Below are positions 18,130 to 26,713 of a stretch of 64,000 nucleotides of DNA, piece after piece; position 1 is the stretch's first letter; each line of letters opens with the position of its first letter. The stretch covers positions 3,782,001 to 3,846,000 of the forward strand of contig NC_008541.1 of NCBI RefSeq assembly GCF_000196235.1, given 5' to 3'. The translations under genes were made by a program, and so were the position numbers. The notes beneath the pieces are model-generated. The model did not search any database and was not told the DNA's origin. It saw only the letters and a program-made list of their open reading frames with translations. The DNA comes from Arthrobacter sp. FB24. GTDB lineage: Bacteria > Actinomycetota > Actinomycetes > Actinomycetales > Micrococcaceae.

Positions 18130-19440
18130 ATGGCAGCACAGTTTGATGCGTCGGCAACGGCTTACCCGAGCCGGCGGACCATCCTCAAGACCGTCGGCGT
18201 CGGCGCGGCAGGCCTGGCCGGCATTCCGTTCCTCGCCGCCTGCACGGGCGGGAGCGGGCCGTCGGCCACGGGTTCCGACTCCCCCGGCCTCACCTTCGGT
18301 TCAGGATCCTCGGACGACGTCCCCAAGCGCGCGTACCAGGCCGTGACCGATGCCTTCACCGCCAAGACCGGCAAGAAAGTCACCACGAACGTGGTGCCGC
18401 ACAACGATTTCCAGAACAAGATCAATTCCTACCTGCAGGGCTCCCCGGACGACACCTTCACGTGGTTCGCCGGCTACCGCATGCAGTACTACGCGGGCAA
18501 GGGACTGCTCGCGCCGATCGACGACGTCTGGGAGAGCATCGGCGCGAACTACTCCGACGCGCTGAAGAAGGCATCCACCGGCCCGGACGGCAAGCTGTAC
18601 TTCGTCCCCAACTACAACTACCCGTGGGGCTTCTTCTACCGGAAGAGCCTCTGGGCGGAGAAGGGCTACGAGGTTCCGGAAACCTTCGACGCCCTCAAGG
18701 CCCTGGCCACCAAGATGAAGGCCGACGGCATCATCCCGATCGGCTTTGCCGACAAGGACGGCTGGCCGGCCATGGGCACCTTCGACTACATCAACATGCG
18801 GCTCAACGGCTACCAGTTCCATGTGGACCTCTGCGCGCACAAGGAATCCTGGGACCAGCAAAAAGTGAGCGCGGTCTTTGACACGTGGGCGGAACTCCTT
18901 CCCTTCCAGGACCCGGCAGCACTCGGCCAGACATGGCAGGACGCGGCAAAGGCGCTGGAGGCCAAGAAGACCGGCATGTACCTGCTCGGGTCCTTCGTGA
19001 CCCAGCAGTTCACCGATCCCGCAGTCCTGGCTGACATCCAATTCTTCGCCTTCCCCGAGATCGCCATGGAAGGCCGGGACGCCGTCGAAGCACCCATCGA
19101 CGGACTCCTGCTGTCCAAGAAGGGCGGCGAGAACAAGGCAGCCCGCGACTTCATGGCATTCCTGGGAACGGCCGAAGCCCAGGACGCCTACGCCGCCGTG
19201 GATTCCTCGAACATCGCCACGGCCAAGGGCACCGACACGTCCAAGTTCACGCCGCTCAACAAGACGTGCGCTGACACCATCGCAAACGCAAAATACATCA
19301 GCCAGTTCTTCGACCGCGACGCCCTTCCGGCCATGGCCAACAACGTGATGATCCCGGCCCTGCAGAGCTTCATCAAGGACGGCAAGATGGACGTCAAGAA
19401 CCTCGAGGCACAGGCCAAGACGCTGTACGCCGCGCAGTAG
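18130..19440 (+). CDS. Sugar ABC transporter substrate-binding lipoprotein (Tat-type signal)
   Basis: A 436-residue extracellular solute-binding protein (family 1, MalE-like). The signal has a twin-arginine motif SRRTILK, a hydrophobic core and the lipobox LAAC, so it is probably exported folded by Tat and anchored as a lipoprotein at about Cys36. The mature protein shows the family pattern: AVTDAFTAKTGKKVTTNVVPHNDF early, FYRKSLWAEKGYEVPETFDAL mid, and KAARDFMAFLGTAEAQDAYAAV late. The ATG at 18130 has AGGGAGAG upstream. It is the first gene of an operon with two permeases and a DeoR-type regulator. No ATPase is encoded here, so a shared MsiK-like ATPase elsewhere probably energises it. The sugar is unknown. 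Confidence 0.93.
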   Translation: MAAQFDASATAYPSRRTILKTVGVGAAGLAGIPFLAACTGGSGPSATGSDSPGLTFGSGSSDDVPKRAYQAVTDAFTAKTGKKVTTNVVPHNDFQNKINSYLQGSPDDTFTWFAGYRMQYYAGKGLLAPIDDVWESIGANYSDALKKASTGPDGKLYFVPNYNYPWGFFYRKSLWAEKGYEVPETFDALKALATKMKADGIIPIGFADKDGWPAMGTFDYINMRLNGYQFHVDLCAHKESWDQQKVSAVFDTWAELLPFQDPAALGQTWQDAAKALEAKKTGMYLLGSFVTQQFTDPAVLADIQFFAFPEIAMEGRDAVEAPIDGLLLSKKGGENKAARDFMAFLGTAEAQDAYAAVDSSNIATAKGTDTSKFTPLNKTCADTIANAKYISQFFDRDALPAMANNVMIPALQSFIKDGKMDVKNLEAQAKTLYAAQ

Positions 19441-19479
19441 TTCCGGCCCCGTCAGCCGCGCATCACAGGCAACCATCCA

Positions 19480-19528
19480 GGAAGGAACGACGACGGCGGC
19501 ACAGCCTTCCGCCGTCGTCGTTCCTTCC
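19480..19528 (+). terminator. Strong intercistronic hairpin after the binding-protein gene
   Basis: A perfect 20-bp stem (19480-19499 with 19509-19528, outer arm GGAAGGAACGACGACGGCGG) encloses a 9-base loop. It has no T-run and lies inside the operon, between the binding-protein and permease genes. It probably causes partial termination or protects the upstream mRNA, giving excess binding protein over permeases. Confidence 0.8.
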
Positions 19529-19559
19529 CGGAATCCGGACCAATCGAGGGATAACTTCC

Positions 19560-20531
19560 ATGAGCAGTACAGCAAGAGAACTGGTTCCGCCGGAATCACG
19601 GGAGCCTGAAGGCGCTCCCGCGCAGCGGGCAAGGGGCGGCCGGGTCCGCCGCCTGTCCGGACAGGACAAGGTGGTCCTGTCGCTGATGGTGGGCATCCCC
19701 ACCCTGATTGAACTGACCCTGGTGTGGCTGCCCATGCTGATGTCCGTGGGCCTCAGCTTCACCCGGTGGAACGGCCTGGACCTGGGCGACATCCGCCCTG
19801 CGGGCCTGGACAACTACCAGTACATCTCCCAGGACTACCCGCCGTTCTGGCCGGCGGTGCAGCACAACATGCTGTGGCTCCTGTTCCTGGCCCTCATCGC
19901 CACGCCGCTGGGCCTGCTGCTGGCCGTGCTGCTGGACCAGAACATCCGCGGCAGCAAGATCTACCAGAGCATCTTCTTTGCACCCGTGATGCTGTCACTG
20001 GCCCTGATCGGCATCATCTGGCAGCTCTTCTACCAGCGCGACAACGGCCTGCTGAACTTCCTGCTTGGCACAGCCGGGACGCCGCAGGCCGTGGACTGGT
20101 TCGGGGATTCATCCGTCAACATCTGGGCTGCGATGATCGCGGCCACCTGGCGGCATGCCGGCTACGTCATGCTCCTGTACCTGGCCGGGCTCAAGGGTGT
20201 GGACCCCAGCCTGAAGGAAGCCGCCGCCATCGACGGCGCGAGCGCCGTCCAGACGTTTTTCCGGGTGGTCTTCCCGGCCATGCGGCCCATCAACATCGTG
20301 ATAGTGGTCATCACCATCATCGAATCGCTGCGAGCCTTCGACGTCGTGTACGTCATCAACCGCGGCACCAACGGCCTGGAAATGCTCAGTGCCCTGGTGA
20401 TCCAGAACCTGGTGGGCGAAGGCCAGGTGATCGGCGTCGGTTCGGCCCTGGCCGTGGTGCTGCTGGTCATTTCCCTCGTCCCCATCGTCTTCTACCTCAG
20501 CCGCACCTTTGGCAAGGAGAACAAAGCATGA
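19560..20531 (+). CDS. Sugar ABC transporter permease (MalF-type)
   Basis: A 323-residue integral membrane protein with about six helices. The binding-protein-dependent permease (EAA) loop is EAAAIDGASAVQTFFRVVFPAM at about residue 219, shown here in two parts: EAAAIDGASA then VQTFFRVVFP. The N-terminal 35 residues are hydrophilic and basic. The ATG at 19560 has GAGGGATAA upstream. It would pair with the next permease, whose start it overlaps by ATGA, to form the transport channel. Confidence 0.93.
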   Translation: MSSTARELVPPESREPEGAPAQRARGGRVRRLSGQDKVVLSLMVGIPTLIELTLVWLPMLMSVGLSFTRWNGLDLGDIRPAGLDNYQYISQDYPPFWPAVQHNMLWLLFLALIATPLGLLLAVLLDQNIRGSKIYQSIFFAPVMLSLALIGIIWQLFYQRDNGLLNFLLGTAGTPQAVDWFGDSSVNIWAAMIAATWRHAGYVMLLYLAGLKGVDPSLKEAAAIDGASAVQTFFRVVFPAMRPINIVIVVITIIESLRAFDVVYVINRGTNGLEMLSALVIQNLVGEGQVIGVGSALAVVLLVISLVPIVFYLSRTFGKENKA

Positions 20532-21442
20532 GCACTACCGCAGTCCGCGCCGGCAGGAAAGATACTGCTGCAGGTCCCCGGTCCGGCAGCCGGCCCAAAC
20601 GCCACTACGGAACCCATATCTTCCTGACCGTCATGGCCGTCATGTGGCTGGTCCCGCTGGGCTGGTCCGTCTTCACCGCCCTCCGTCCGGTGGCGTCCAC
20701 CAACGAGCACGGCTACTTCAGCCTGGCGGGCGACTTCAATTTCGATAACTTCATCCAGGCGTGGACACAGGGCGGATTCGCCACGTACTTCTGGAACTCG
20801 GTACTCATCACGGTCCCGGCCGTGCTGATGACCCTTTTCCTGGCCTCCCTGATGGCCTTCGCCGTGAGCCGGGTGAACTGGAAGTTCAACATCACCCTGC
20901 TCATCATGTTCACCGCCGGCAACCTCCTGCCGCCACAGGTCCTTGCCGCGCCGTTGTTCGAGATGGCCAAGCACTTCGAGGTGCCGTACTCCTTCAGCGA
21001 TTCCGGCAACATGCTGAACACCTACATCATTGTCATCGCAGTCAACACGGCCTTCCAGATGGGTTTCTGCACGTTCGTGCTCTCCAACTACATGAAGGCG
21101 CTCTCCGCCGACCTCACCGAAGCCGCCCTGGTGGACGGTGCCGGAATCTGGCGGCAGTACCGGGAGATCATCCTTCCGCTGTGCCGGCCGGCCTTCGCCG
21201 CGCTCGGCACGCTGCAGGTCATCTTCATCTACAACGACTACTTCTGGCCGCTGCTGTTCATCCAGAGCGGCAACCGGCTCCCGATCACCACCGCCATCAA
21301 CAACCTCCAGGGGCAGTTCCTGAACAACTACAACCTCCTGGCCGCCGGCGCCGTCATCACGGTCATCCCCACCCTGGTGATCTACCTGCTCCTGCAGCGG
21401 CAGTTTGTTGCAGGGCTGACTCTTGGTTCTTCCAAGGGGTAG
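20528..21442 (+). CDS. Sugar ABC transporter permease (MalG-type)
   Basis: A 304-residue permease with six predicted helices. The EAA loop is EAALVDGAGIWRQYREIILP. Its ATG at 20528 overlaps the stop of the upstream permease (ATGA), so the two channel subunits are translationally coupled. It carries the N-terminal basic tail and the FIYNDYFWPLLFIQ segment common in carbohydrate permeases. Confidence 0.93.
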   Translation: MSTTAVRAGRKDTAAGPRSGSRPKRHYGTHIFLTVMAVMWLVPLGWSVFTALRPVASTNEHGYFSLAGDFNFDNFIQAWTQGGFATYFWNSVLITVPAVLMTLFLASLMAFAVSRVNWKFNITLLIMFTAGNLLPPQVLAAPLFEMAKHFEVPYSFSDSGNMLNTYIIVIAVNTAFQMGFCTFVLSNYMKALSADLTEAALVDGAGIWRQYREIILPLCRPAFAALGTLQVIFIYNDYFWPLLFIQSGNRLPITTAINNLQGQFLNNYNLLAAGAVITVIPTLVIYLLLQRQFVAGLTLGSSKG

Positions 21443-21500
21443 ACCATGATGGAAGCTGACGGGGACAGCACTCCCCCAGCCGCAGCCCGAAAGGAACTCC

Positions 21501-22292
21501 ATGCTCCCCGCAGCACGCCACCAGGCAATCGTGGACGCCGTCCAGCGCGAGCGGGTGGTCCGCGTGTCGGACCTCGCCCAGCAGCTGGGTGTGTCGCTCA
21601 TGACCGTTCGGCGGGACATCGAGCTGCTGGAAGAGGGCGGCCGGGTGGAGCGAATCCATGGCGGTGCCAAGCTTCCCGGCGATGCCAGCACCCATGAACC
21701 CGGCTTCGAGCAAAAGTCAACACAGCTCACGGCGGAGAAGCGGGCCATCGCCCTGGAAGCAGCCTCGCTGGTGCATGAGGGCATGGCGGTTGGGCTGGGC
21801 GCGGGAACCACCACATGGGCGCTCGCCAAGGAACTCGTCAACGGGCCGCGAATCACCGTGGTGACCAACTCCATCCGCATTGCCGATCTCTTCCATCACG
21901 GCTCGTCCTCCGGGGCCGGCCGCTACGGCTCCACGGTGATCCTGATAGGCGGCGAGCGCACGCCGTCGGACGCATTGGTGGGGCCTATTGCGACGGGGGC
22001 GCTGAAGCAGCTGCACCTGGACCTGCTGTTCCTGGGCGTGCACGGAATGGATCCGGATGCCGGCTTCACCACGCCCAACCTGCTGGAGGCCGAGACGGAC
22101 CGTGCGTTTGTGGCGGCCTCCCGCAAGGTGGTGGTGGTGGCCGACCACACCAAGTGGGGCACGCAGGGCATGAGCACCATTGCGGGGTTCGAGGACGCGG
22201 ACGAGGTCATCAGCGACGCCGGACTCAGCAGCGACGCGCGGCGGATCCTGCAGGAGAGCGTCAGCCGGCTGAGGATCGCCAACGCGGGGTAA
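21501..22292 (+). CDS. DeoR/GlpR-family transcriptional regulator
   Basis: A 263-residue regulator. The N-terminal winged helix (about 1-57) has the DeoR signature RVSDLAQQLGVSLMTVRRDI. The sugar-phosphate-sensing DeoRC domain (about 75-235) shows GLGAGTTTWALAKEL and VVTNSIRIADL. The ATG at 21501 has AAAGGA upstream. It is the last gene of the ABC operon and probably represses it until a phosphorylated sugar is bound. There is no sugar kinase in the operon, so the inducer must be made by genes elsewhere. Confidence 0.92.
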   Translation: MLPAARHQAIVDAVQRERVVRVSDLAQQLGVSLMTVRRDIELLEEGGRVERIHGGAKLPGDASTHEPGFEQKSTQLTAEKRAIALEAASLVHEGMAVGLGAGTTTWALAKELVNGPRITVVTNSIRIADLFHHGSSSGAGRYGSTVILIGGERTPSDALVGPIATGALKQLHLDLLFLGVHGMDPDAGFTTPNLLEAETDRAFVAASRKVVVVADHTKWGTQGMSTIAGFEDADEVISDAGLSSDARRILQESVSRLRIANAG

Positions 22293-22328
22293 CCCTGCGT
22301 CCGGCGCTGTTCACGGCCCCGGGTCCGG

Positions 22329-23357
22329 CTACGGGCAGCCGCACGACTGCCTGATGCGCAGTCGGGTGGGGAACAGCCTATGTTCGGGCGGGCTTCCTTT
22401 CGTTTCACCCACCAGGGCACTGACGGCGGCCTCCGCCATGGCGCGGACCGGCTGCTCCACCGTGGTCAGTGCGGGCCAGCTGAATTCCGCCTCGGCGGAC
22501 CCGTCGAAGGACGTCAGCGCCATATCCTGCGGAACGGATACGCCGGCCTCATGCAGGGCCCTGAGGATTCCGATGGCCTGCATGTCGGAGCTCGCAAACA
22601 CCGCGGTCGGATGGCTGGCAGAAGCCACTAGGCGCTGCCCCGCCGCGTAGCCACCCTCCCGGGTGAATTCACCGCGGACAATGGGTCCTTCCGGCAGGCC
22701 GGCCGCAGCCAGCGCCTGGAGCCAGCCCTGTTCACGTCCGTCGACCTCGTTGGAGACGTTGGTGCCCATGGCCAGCGCAATGTTCTTGTGGCCGTGCCCG
22801 ATCAGGTGCTCCACACCGATCTTGGCACCGGCGGCAAGATCCACGCCCACGCTGTTGAAGCCGGGAGAATCCCCGCTGTGATTGAGCAATACCGAGGGGA
22901 TCTCGGCCGCCTCAAGTTCCGCCAGGTCCGGTTCAAACAACACGCTGGCCAGCACCACGCCGTCCACCTGGCGGGCGGCCAAGTTGCGGATGTTCCGCCG
23001 TTCCTTCGTTACATTGCCGTCCGAGTTCGTTAGAACCAGCGCAAATCCCCGGTCAGCTGCGGCGTCTTCCACCGCGTGCGCCAGCAAGGAGAAGAAAGGG
23101 TTGCTGTTGTCCGGAATGATCAGGCCGATGGTTTCGCTGGAGCCGAGTTTCAGCGCCCGCGCCGCGGCATTGGGACGGTAGCCCAGGACGCGGATAGCGT
23201 CCTGGACCTTCGCCTCGGTGGCCGGCGCAACCCGCTTGGGTCCGCCGTTGACAACGTAACTGACCACCGCCGTACTCACACCCGCATAGCGGGCAACATC
23301 CTTGCGGGTTACCGGGCCTCGGGGCGGGTGCGTTGCGGGAATGGTCATGGAGTACAT
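22329..23357 (-). CDS. LacI-family transcriptional regulator
   Basis: A 342-residue repressor. The HTH is VTRKDVARYAGVSTAVVSYV (about residues 16-35) with the hinge helix RPNAAARALK. The periplasmic-binding-protein-like sensor begins with TIGLIIPDNSNPFFS and contains the effector-domain landmark FASSDMQAIGILRAL. It starts at the ATG at 23357 (alternative 23348), 5 bases after the oxidoreductase stop, so the two genes form an operon. It most likely controls the divergent ABC importer/alpha-galactosidase operon through the two operators at 24643 and 24719. Confidence 0.92.
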   Translation of the reverse strand: MYSMTIPATHPPRGPVTRKDVARYAGVSTAVVSYVVNGGPKRVAPATEAKVQDAIRVLGYRPNAAARALKLGSSETIGLIIPDNSNPFFSLLAHAVEDAAADRGFALVLTNSDGNVTKERRNIRNLAARQVDGVVLASVLFEPDLAELEAAEIPSVLLNHSGDSPGFNSVGVDLAAGAKIGVEHLIGHGHKNIALAMGTNVSNEVDGREQGWLQALAAAGLPEGPIVRGEFTREGGYAAGQRLVASASHPTAVFASSDMQAIGILRALHEAGVSVPQDMALTSFDGSAEAEFSWPALTTVEQPVRAMAEAAVSALVGETKGSPPEHRLFPTRLRIRQSCGCP

Positions 23358-23362
23358 GCTAG

Positions 23363-24565
23363 CTATGCACCGTGCGGAGCGTCGCCAAAATCGCGGATCG
23401 GGAGCCGTTCGCCGTTTTGCTGGGCCGAGGCGTGGGCCACGATCCCGGGAAGGGTGAAGCGCGCGGCTACCCAGGCGTTGACCGGCGGAAGCGTCCCTTC
23501 GTTGACCGCAGTCACGAAGTCGTCCACCAGGAACTGGTGGCTTCCTTCGTGGCCGTTCGGGGCGCCGCGGAATTCCTCCGGCAGGCGTCCCCGGTCGTGC
23601 ACAGGGGCAAGTCCGGAGATGAAGGCGTCGCGCAGTTCCGGGGCGACATCGGCCAGCGACGGGTCGTCCAGCGGGATGCTGGGACGGGTTTCCACCTGCT
23701 CGGAGATGTCGTGGACGTTTTCCTTGTCCTGCCACACCGTCACCTTGGCAAGCTGCTCAAAGCTCGCCTCGGTGCCGAAGAAGCGGAACCGTGATTCACG
23801 GATGTGGGACGGGTAACCGACGCGGCGCATTTCGTTGGTGCGCATGGCCCCGCCGTCGTTCAGTTCAAAGAGTGCCGTGGCGTTGGAGAAGTCGTTACCG
23901 AACATGCTGACGTCCTTGTCGAAGACGCCGTCGTCGCGGTCATCCCGGACTCCGATGCAGCTGACGCTGACTGCGTGGGAGGGAAGCACCCCCAGGACGC
24001 CGCCGATGGCGTGGGTGGGGTACAGCATGGGCGGGTAGCTCGCCGTCGACTTCCACGATTCTCCGCCGCTGTACTGGTAGGCGTCGTAGAAGCCCAGGTC
24101 CATGTCGTGGACATAGTCGCCTTCGCTGTAGAAGATCCGGCCGAACTTGCCGGCCGCGTGCTGGTTGCGGGCGTACACAGTGGCGGGGTTGTAGTAGCTG
24201 GTCTCGCCCATCGCATAGACAAGCCCGGTTTCCTTCACGGCCGCGATGATGCGCTCGATCTCCTCTTCCGTAACCGCCATGGGGACAGCGGAGTAGACAT
24301 GCTTTCCGGCGCGCAGCGCCTGCTCCACCAGCGGGCCGTGGGTCCAGCGCTGGGTGAAGATGGCCACGGCGTCGACGTCGGACGCCAGGAGCTCCTCGAA
24401 GCTCGCCTTGGTGCCGTCAAGCCCCCAGCGCTCAAGAGCTGCGGCGGCGCGTTCGGGCCGTTCGTCGACGACGTAGACCTCGCTGACTCCCGGGTGGAGC
24501 TTGAAGAGGTGGGCGAAATGGCCGCCGAACTGTCCGACGCCGAGAACTCCGATTGAAAACGTCAT
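23363..24565 (-). CDS. Gfo/Idh/MocA-family oxidoreductase
   Basis: A 400-residue NAD(P)-dependent sugar-type dehydrogenase. The Rossmann motif is IGVLGVGQFGGHFAHL at the N-terminus. A change from the common EKP motif is visible: SAVPMAVTEEE, where most family members have the E-K-P lysine. The catalytic lysine is therefore apparently replaced, so activity or chemistry may differ. ATG 24565 follows AGGGAAAGG. It is divergent from the alpha-galactoside transporter and cotranscribed with the LacI gene, so a role in processing the imported sugar is likely. Confidence 0.88.
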   Translation of the reverse strand: MTFSIGVLGVGQFGGHFAHLFKLHPGVSEVYVVDERPERAAAALERWGLDGTKASFEELLASDVDAVAIFTQRWTHGPLVEQALRAGKHVYSAVPMAVTEEEIERIIAAVKETGLVYAMGETSYYNPATVYARNQHAAGKFGRIFYSEGDYVHDMDLGFYDAYQYSGGESWKSTASYPPMLYPTHAIGGVLGVLPSHAVSVSCIGVRDDRDDGVFDKDVSMFGNDFSNATALFELNDGGAMRTNEMRRVGYPSHIRESRFRFFGTEASFEQLAKVTVWQDKENVHDISEQVETRPSIPLDDPSLADVAPELRDAFISGLAPVHDRGRLPEEFRGAPNGHEGSHQFLVDDFVTAVNEGTLPPVNAWVAARFTLPGIVAHASAQQNGERLPIRDFGDAPHGA

Positions 24566-24642
24566 TGTTTACCTTTCCCTGAGTGGCCCGCGGTGCCGGG
24601 CACGGATGGCCCGTGTGGGCCTGGGCACAGTCTTCCACTGCA

Positions 24643-24658
24643 ATCTACTCGAGTCAAC
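24643..24658. promoter_or_regulatory. LacI-type operator 1 (partial match)
   Basis: ATCTACTCGAGTCAAC shares its first 9 bases with the operator at 24719 and has the LacI-type central CG (core ACTCGAGT is palindromic). It lies 78 bp upstream of the oxidoreductase start, near where that minus-strand promoter should be. Confidence 0.6.
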
Positions 24659-24718
24659 GAATATCCGGTGACATTGGAAATCCTCAGCATTTACCGGATG
24701 AAATACTTGCCACTTCAT

Positions 24719-24734
24719 ATCTACTCGTGTAGAT
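24719..24734. promoter_or_regulatory. LacI-type operator 2
   Basis: ATCTACTCGTGTAGAT is a near-perfect 16-bp palindrome with central CG, typical of LacI-family operators. It lies 45 bp upstream of the ABC permease start. Operator 1 is 76 bp away, a spacing compatible with looping or joint control of the two divergent promoters. Confidence 0.75.
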
Positions 24735-24778
24735 TCGTCCCAGTTGTTACCCACATCACAGTCAGGAAAGGGTCGAAG

Positions 24779-25720
24779 ATGACCACCCTTACCAAGCACG
24801 AGAGTTCTGCAAAGCTCCGGTCCGGAGCGCCAACGCCGCGAGGCGGCCTCCACCGGTTCGGCGACCTCAAGATCGCCCTCTTCTTCATTGCCCCGGCAAT
24901 GATCGGGTTCATCCTCTTCTACGTGGTGCCAACTTTCCGCGGCATCTACCTGAGCTTCACGGAATACAACATCCTCGGTGACCCTGAATGGGTCGGCTTC
25001 GACAACTACGCGGCGATTGCCAAGGATGCCCTGTTCTGGAATTCCCTGGCCGTCACAGGGCAGTACGTCCTGATAAATATCGTGCTCCAGACGGCCCTGG
25101 CGCTCGGCCTGGCGCTCCTGATGGACAGGGTGGCCAAATCCACCCTTGTGCGAGGGGCCCTGTTGCTTCCATACCTGATGTCCAACGTAATCGCCGCCCT
25201 GCTCTGGTTCTGGATGCTGGACTACCAGATCGGCGTGGTGAACCAGTTCATCGAATGGAGCGGCCTTCCCCGCGTCGCGTTCTTCGGCAGTGAGGAGTGG
25301 GCAATCCCCACCCAGGCCCTGATCAACACCTGGCGGCACATGGGCTACACCGCACTGCTCATCTTTGCCGGCCTCCAGGCCATCCCGCAGCACCTTTATG
25401 AAGTGGCCAACCTGGACGGCGCTTCTCCGTTCCAGACTTTCCGCAAGGTGACCATGCCGTTGCTGCGCCCGGTCCTGGTTCTGGTACTCGTTGTGACGGT
25501 GATCGGCTCTTTCCAGGTCTTCGACACCGTGGCCGTGACCACCCAGGGCGGACCGGTCAACGCCACCCGCGTCATCCAGTACTACATCTACCAGCGCGCC
25601 TTCACTGAGTCGGACTTCGGCTACGGGTCCGCCATCGCCGTCATTCTCTTCCTCATCCTCGCCCTCGTTGCCTTCATTCAGATGAAGTTCCTCCGGGGCA
25701 ACGAGTCGGACCTGGACTAA
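24779..25720 (+). CDS. Sugar ABC transporter permease (MalF-type), alpha-galactoside operon
   Basis: A 313-residue permease with six helices. It starts at the ATG at 24779 after GGAAAGG. The first helix is LFFIAPAMIGFILFYVVP. The EAA loop region is YEVANLDGASPFQTFRKVTM, where the usual EAA is EVA. It is the first gene of the operon permease-permease-binding protein-alpha-galactosidase. Confidence 0.93.
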   Translation: MTTLTKHESSAKLRSGAPTPRGGLHRFGDLKIALFFIAPAMIGFILFYVVPTFRGIYLSFTEYNILGDPEWVGFDNYAAIAKDALFWNSLAVTGQYVLINIVLQTALALGLALLMDRVAKSTLVRGALLLPYLMSNVIAALLWFWMLDYQIGVVNQFIEWSGLPRVAFFGSEEWAIPTQALINTWRHMGYTALLIFAGLQAIPQHLYEVANLDGASPFQTFRKVTMPLLRPVLVLVLVVTVIGSFQVFDTVAVTTQGGPVNATRVIQYYIYQRAFTESDFGYGSAIAVILFLILALVAFIQMKFLRGNESDLD

Positions 25721-25730
25721 GGAGCCCCGC

Positions 25731-26657
25731 ATGACCACCACCACCAGCCGCGCACCGAAGCCGGCCACCACCCGCCGTCGCCGTCCCTTCAACACCCGCC
25801 GCGCAGGCGCCTGGGCCCTGCTGGCCCTGGCCATCGCGGTCTCCGTGGTCCCATTCCTCTGGGTGCTCCGCACAGCACTGTCCACCAACGGATCACTGGC
25901 CTCCCAATCGGCCAGCCTCCTTCCCGCGGACTTCACGCTGGGTGCCTTCATGCGCGTGTTCGGGCTGCAGAGCCCGGCCGACGCCGTCGCCGAAGGCGGT
26001 TCCGGCGCAGCCATCGACTTCTGGCTGTACCTGCGCAACTCGATCATCTTCTCCTCCATCACCACTGCAGGAGCCGTGTTCTTCAGCGCGATGGCGGCCT
26101 ACGCCTTTGCCCGGCTGCGCTGGAAGGGCCGGAACGCAGTATTCAGCCTGTTCCTGGGCACCATGCTGGTCCCGCCAATCTTCACCGCGCTGCCCAACTT
26201 CCTGCTGATCAAGAACCTGGACCTGCTCAACACGATGCTCGGCATGGTCCTGCCATACGTGTTCATGACCCCCTTCGCGATCTTCTTCCTCCGTCAGTTC
26301 TTCCTGAACATGTCACGCGAAGTGGAAGAGGCGGCCATGCTCGACGGCGCCAAGCACCTGCGCATCTTCTTCCAGATCGTTCTCCCCAATGCCGCCGCGC
26401 CCTTGGCCACCCTTGCCCTGCTGACCTTCATCGGGCAGTGGAACGAGTACTTCTGGCCTCTGCTTGTCGGTTCCCAGGACGATGTCCGCGTCCTCCAGGT
26501 GGGGCTCGGCGTCTTCAAGTCGCAATCCCCGCAGGGAGCGCCGGACTGGTCCGGCCTCATGGCCGCAACCCTGGTGTCCGCCTTGCCCGTACTGATCCTC
26601 TTCGCCGCCTTCGGCAAGAAAATCGTCAACTCCATCGGATTCTCCGGAATCAAATAA
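25731..26657 (+). CDS. Sugar ABC transporter permease (MalG-type), alpha-galactoside operon
   Basis: A 308-residue permease with six helices and the EAA loop EEAAMLDGAKHLRIFFQIVL. AAGGAG precedes the ATG at 25731. The N-terminus is basic (KPATTRRRRP). It pairs with the preceding permease; again no ATPase is encoded, so a shared ATPase is implied. Confidence 0.93.
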   Translation: MTTTTSRAPKPATTRRRRPFNTRRAGAWALLALAIAVSVVPFLWVLRTALSTNGSLASQSASLLPADFTLGAFMRVFGLQSPADAVAEGGSGAAIDFWLYLRNSIIFSSITTAGAVFFSAMAAYAFARLRWKGRNAVFSLFLGTMLVPPIFTALPNFLLIKNLDLLNTMLGMVLPYVFMTPFAIFFLRQFFLNMSREVEEAAMLDGAKHLRIFFQIVLPNAAAPLATLALLTFIGQWNEYFWPLLVGSQDDVRVLQVGLGVFKSQSPQGAPDWSGLMAATLVSALPVLILFAAFGKKIVNSIGFSGIK

Positions 26658-26713
26658 CCACCGGCTTCTCCCCACCGCCCGACTCACCACCCCTCCCGAA
26701 CGGAAAGAAAAAA

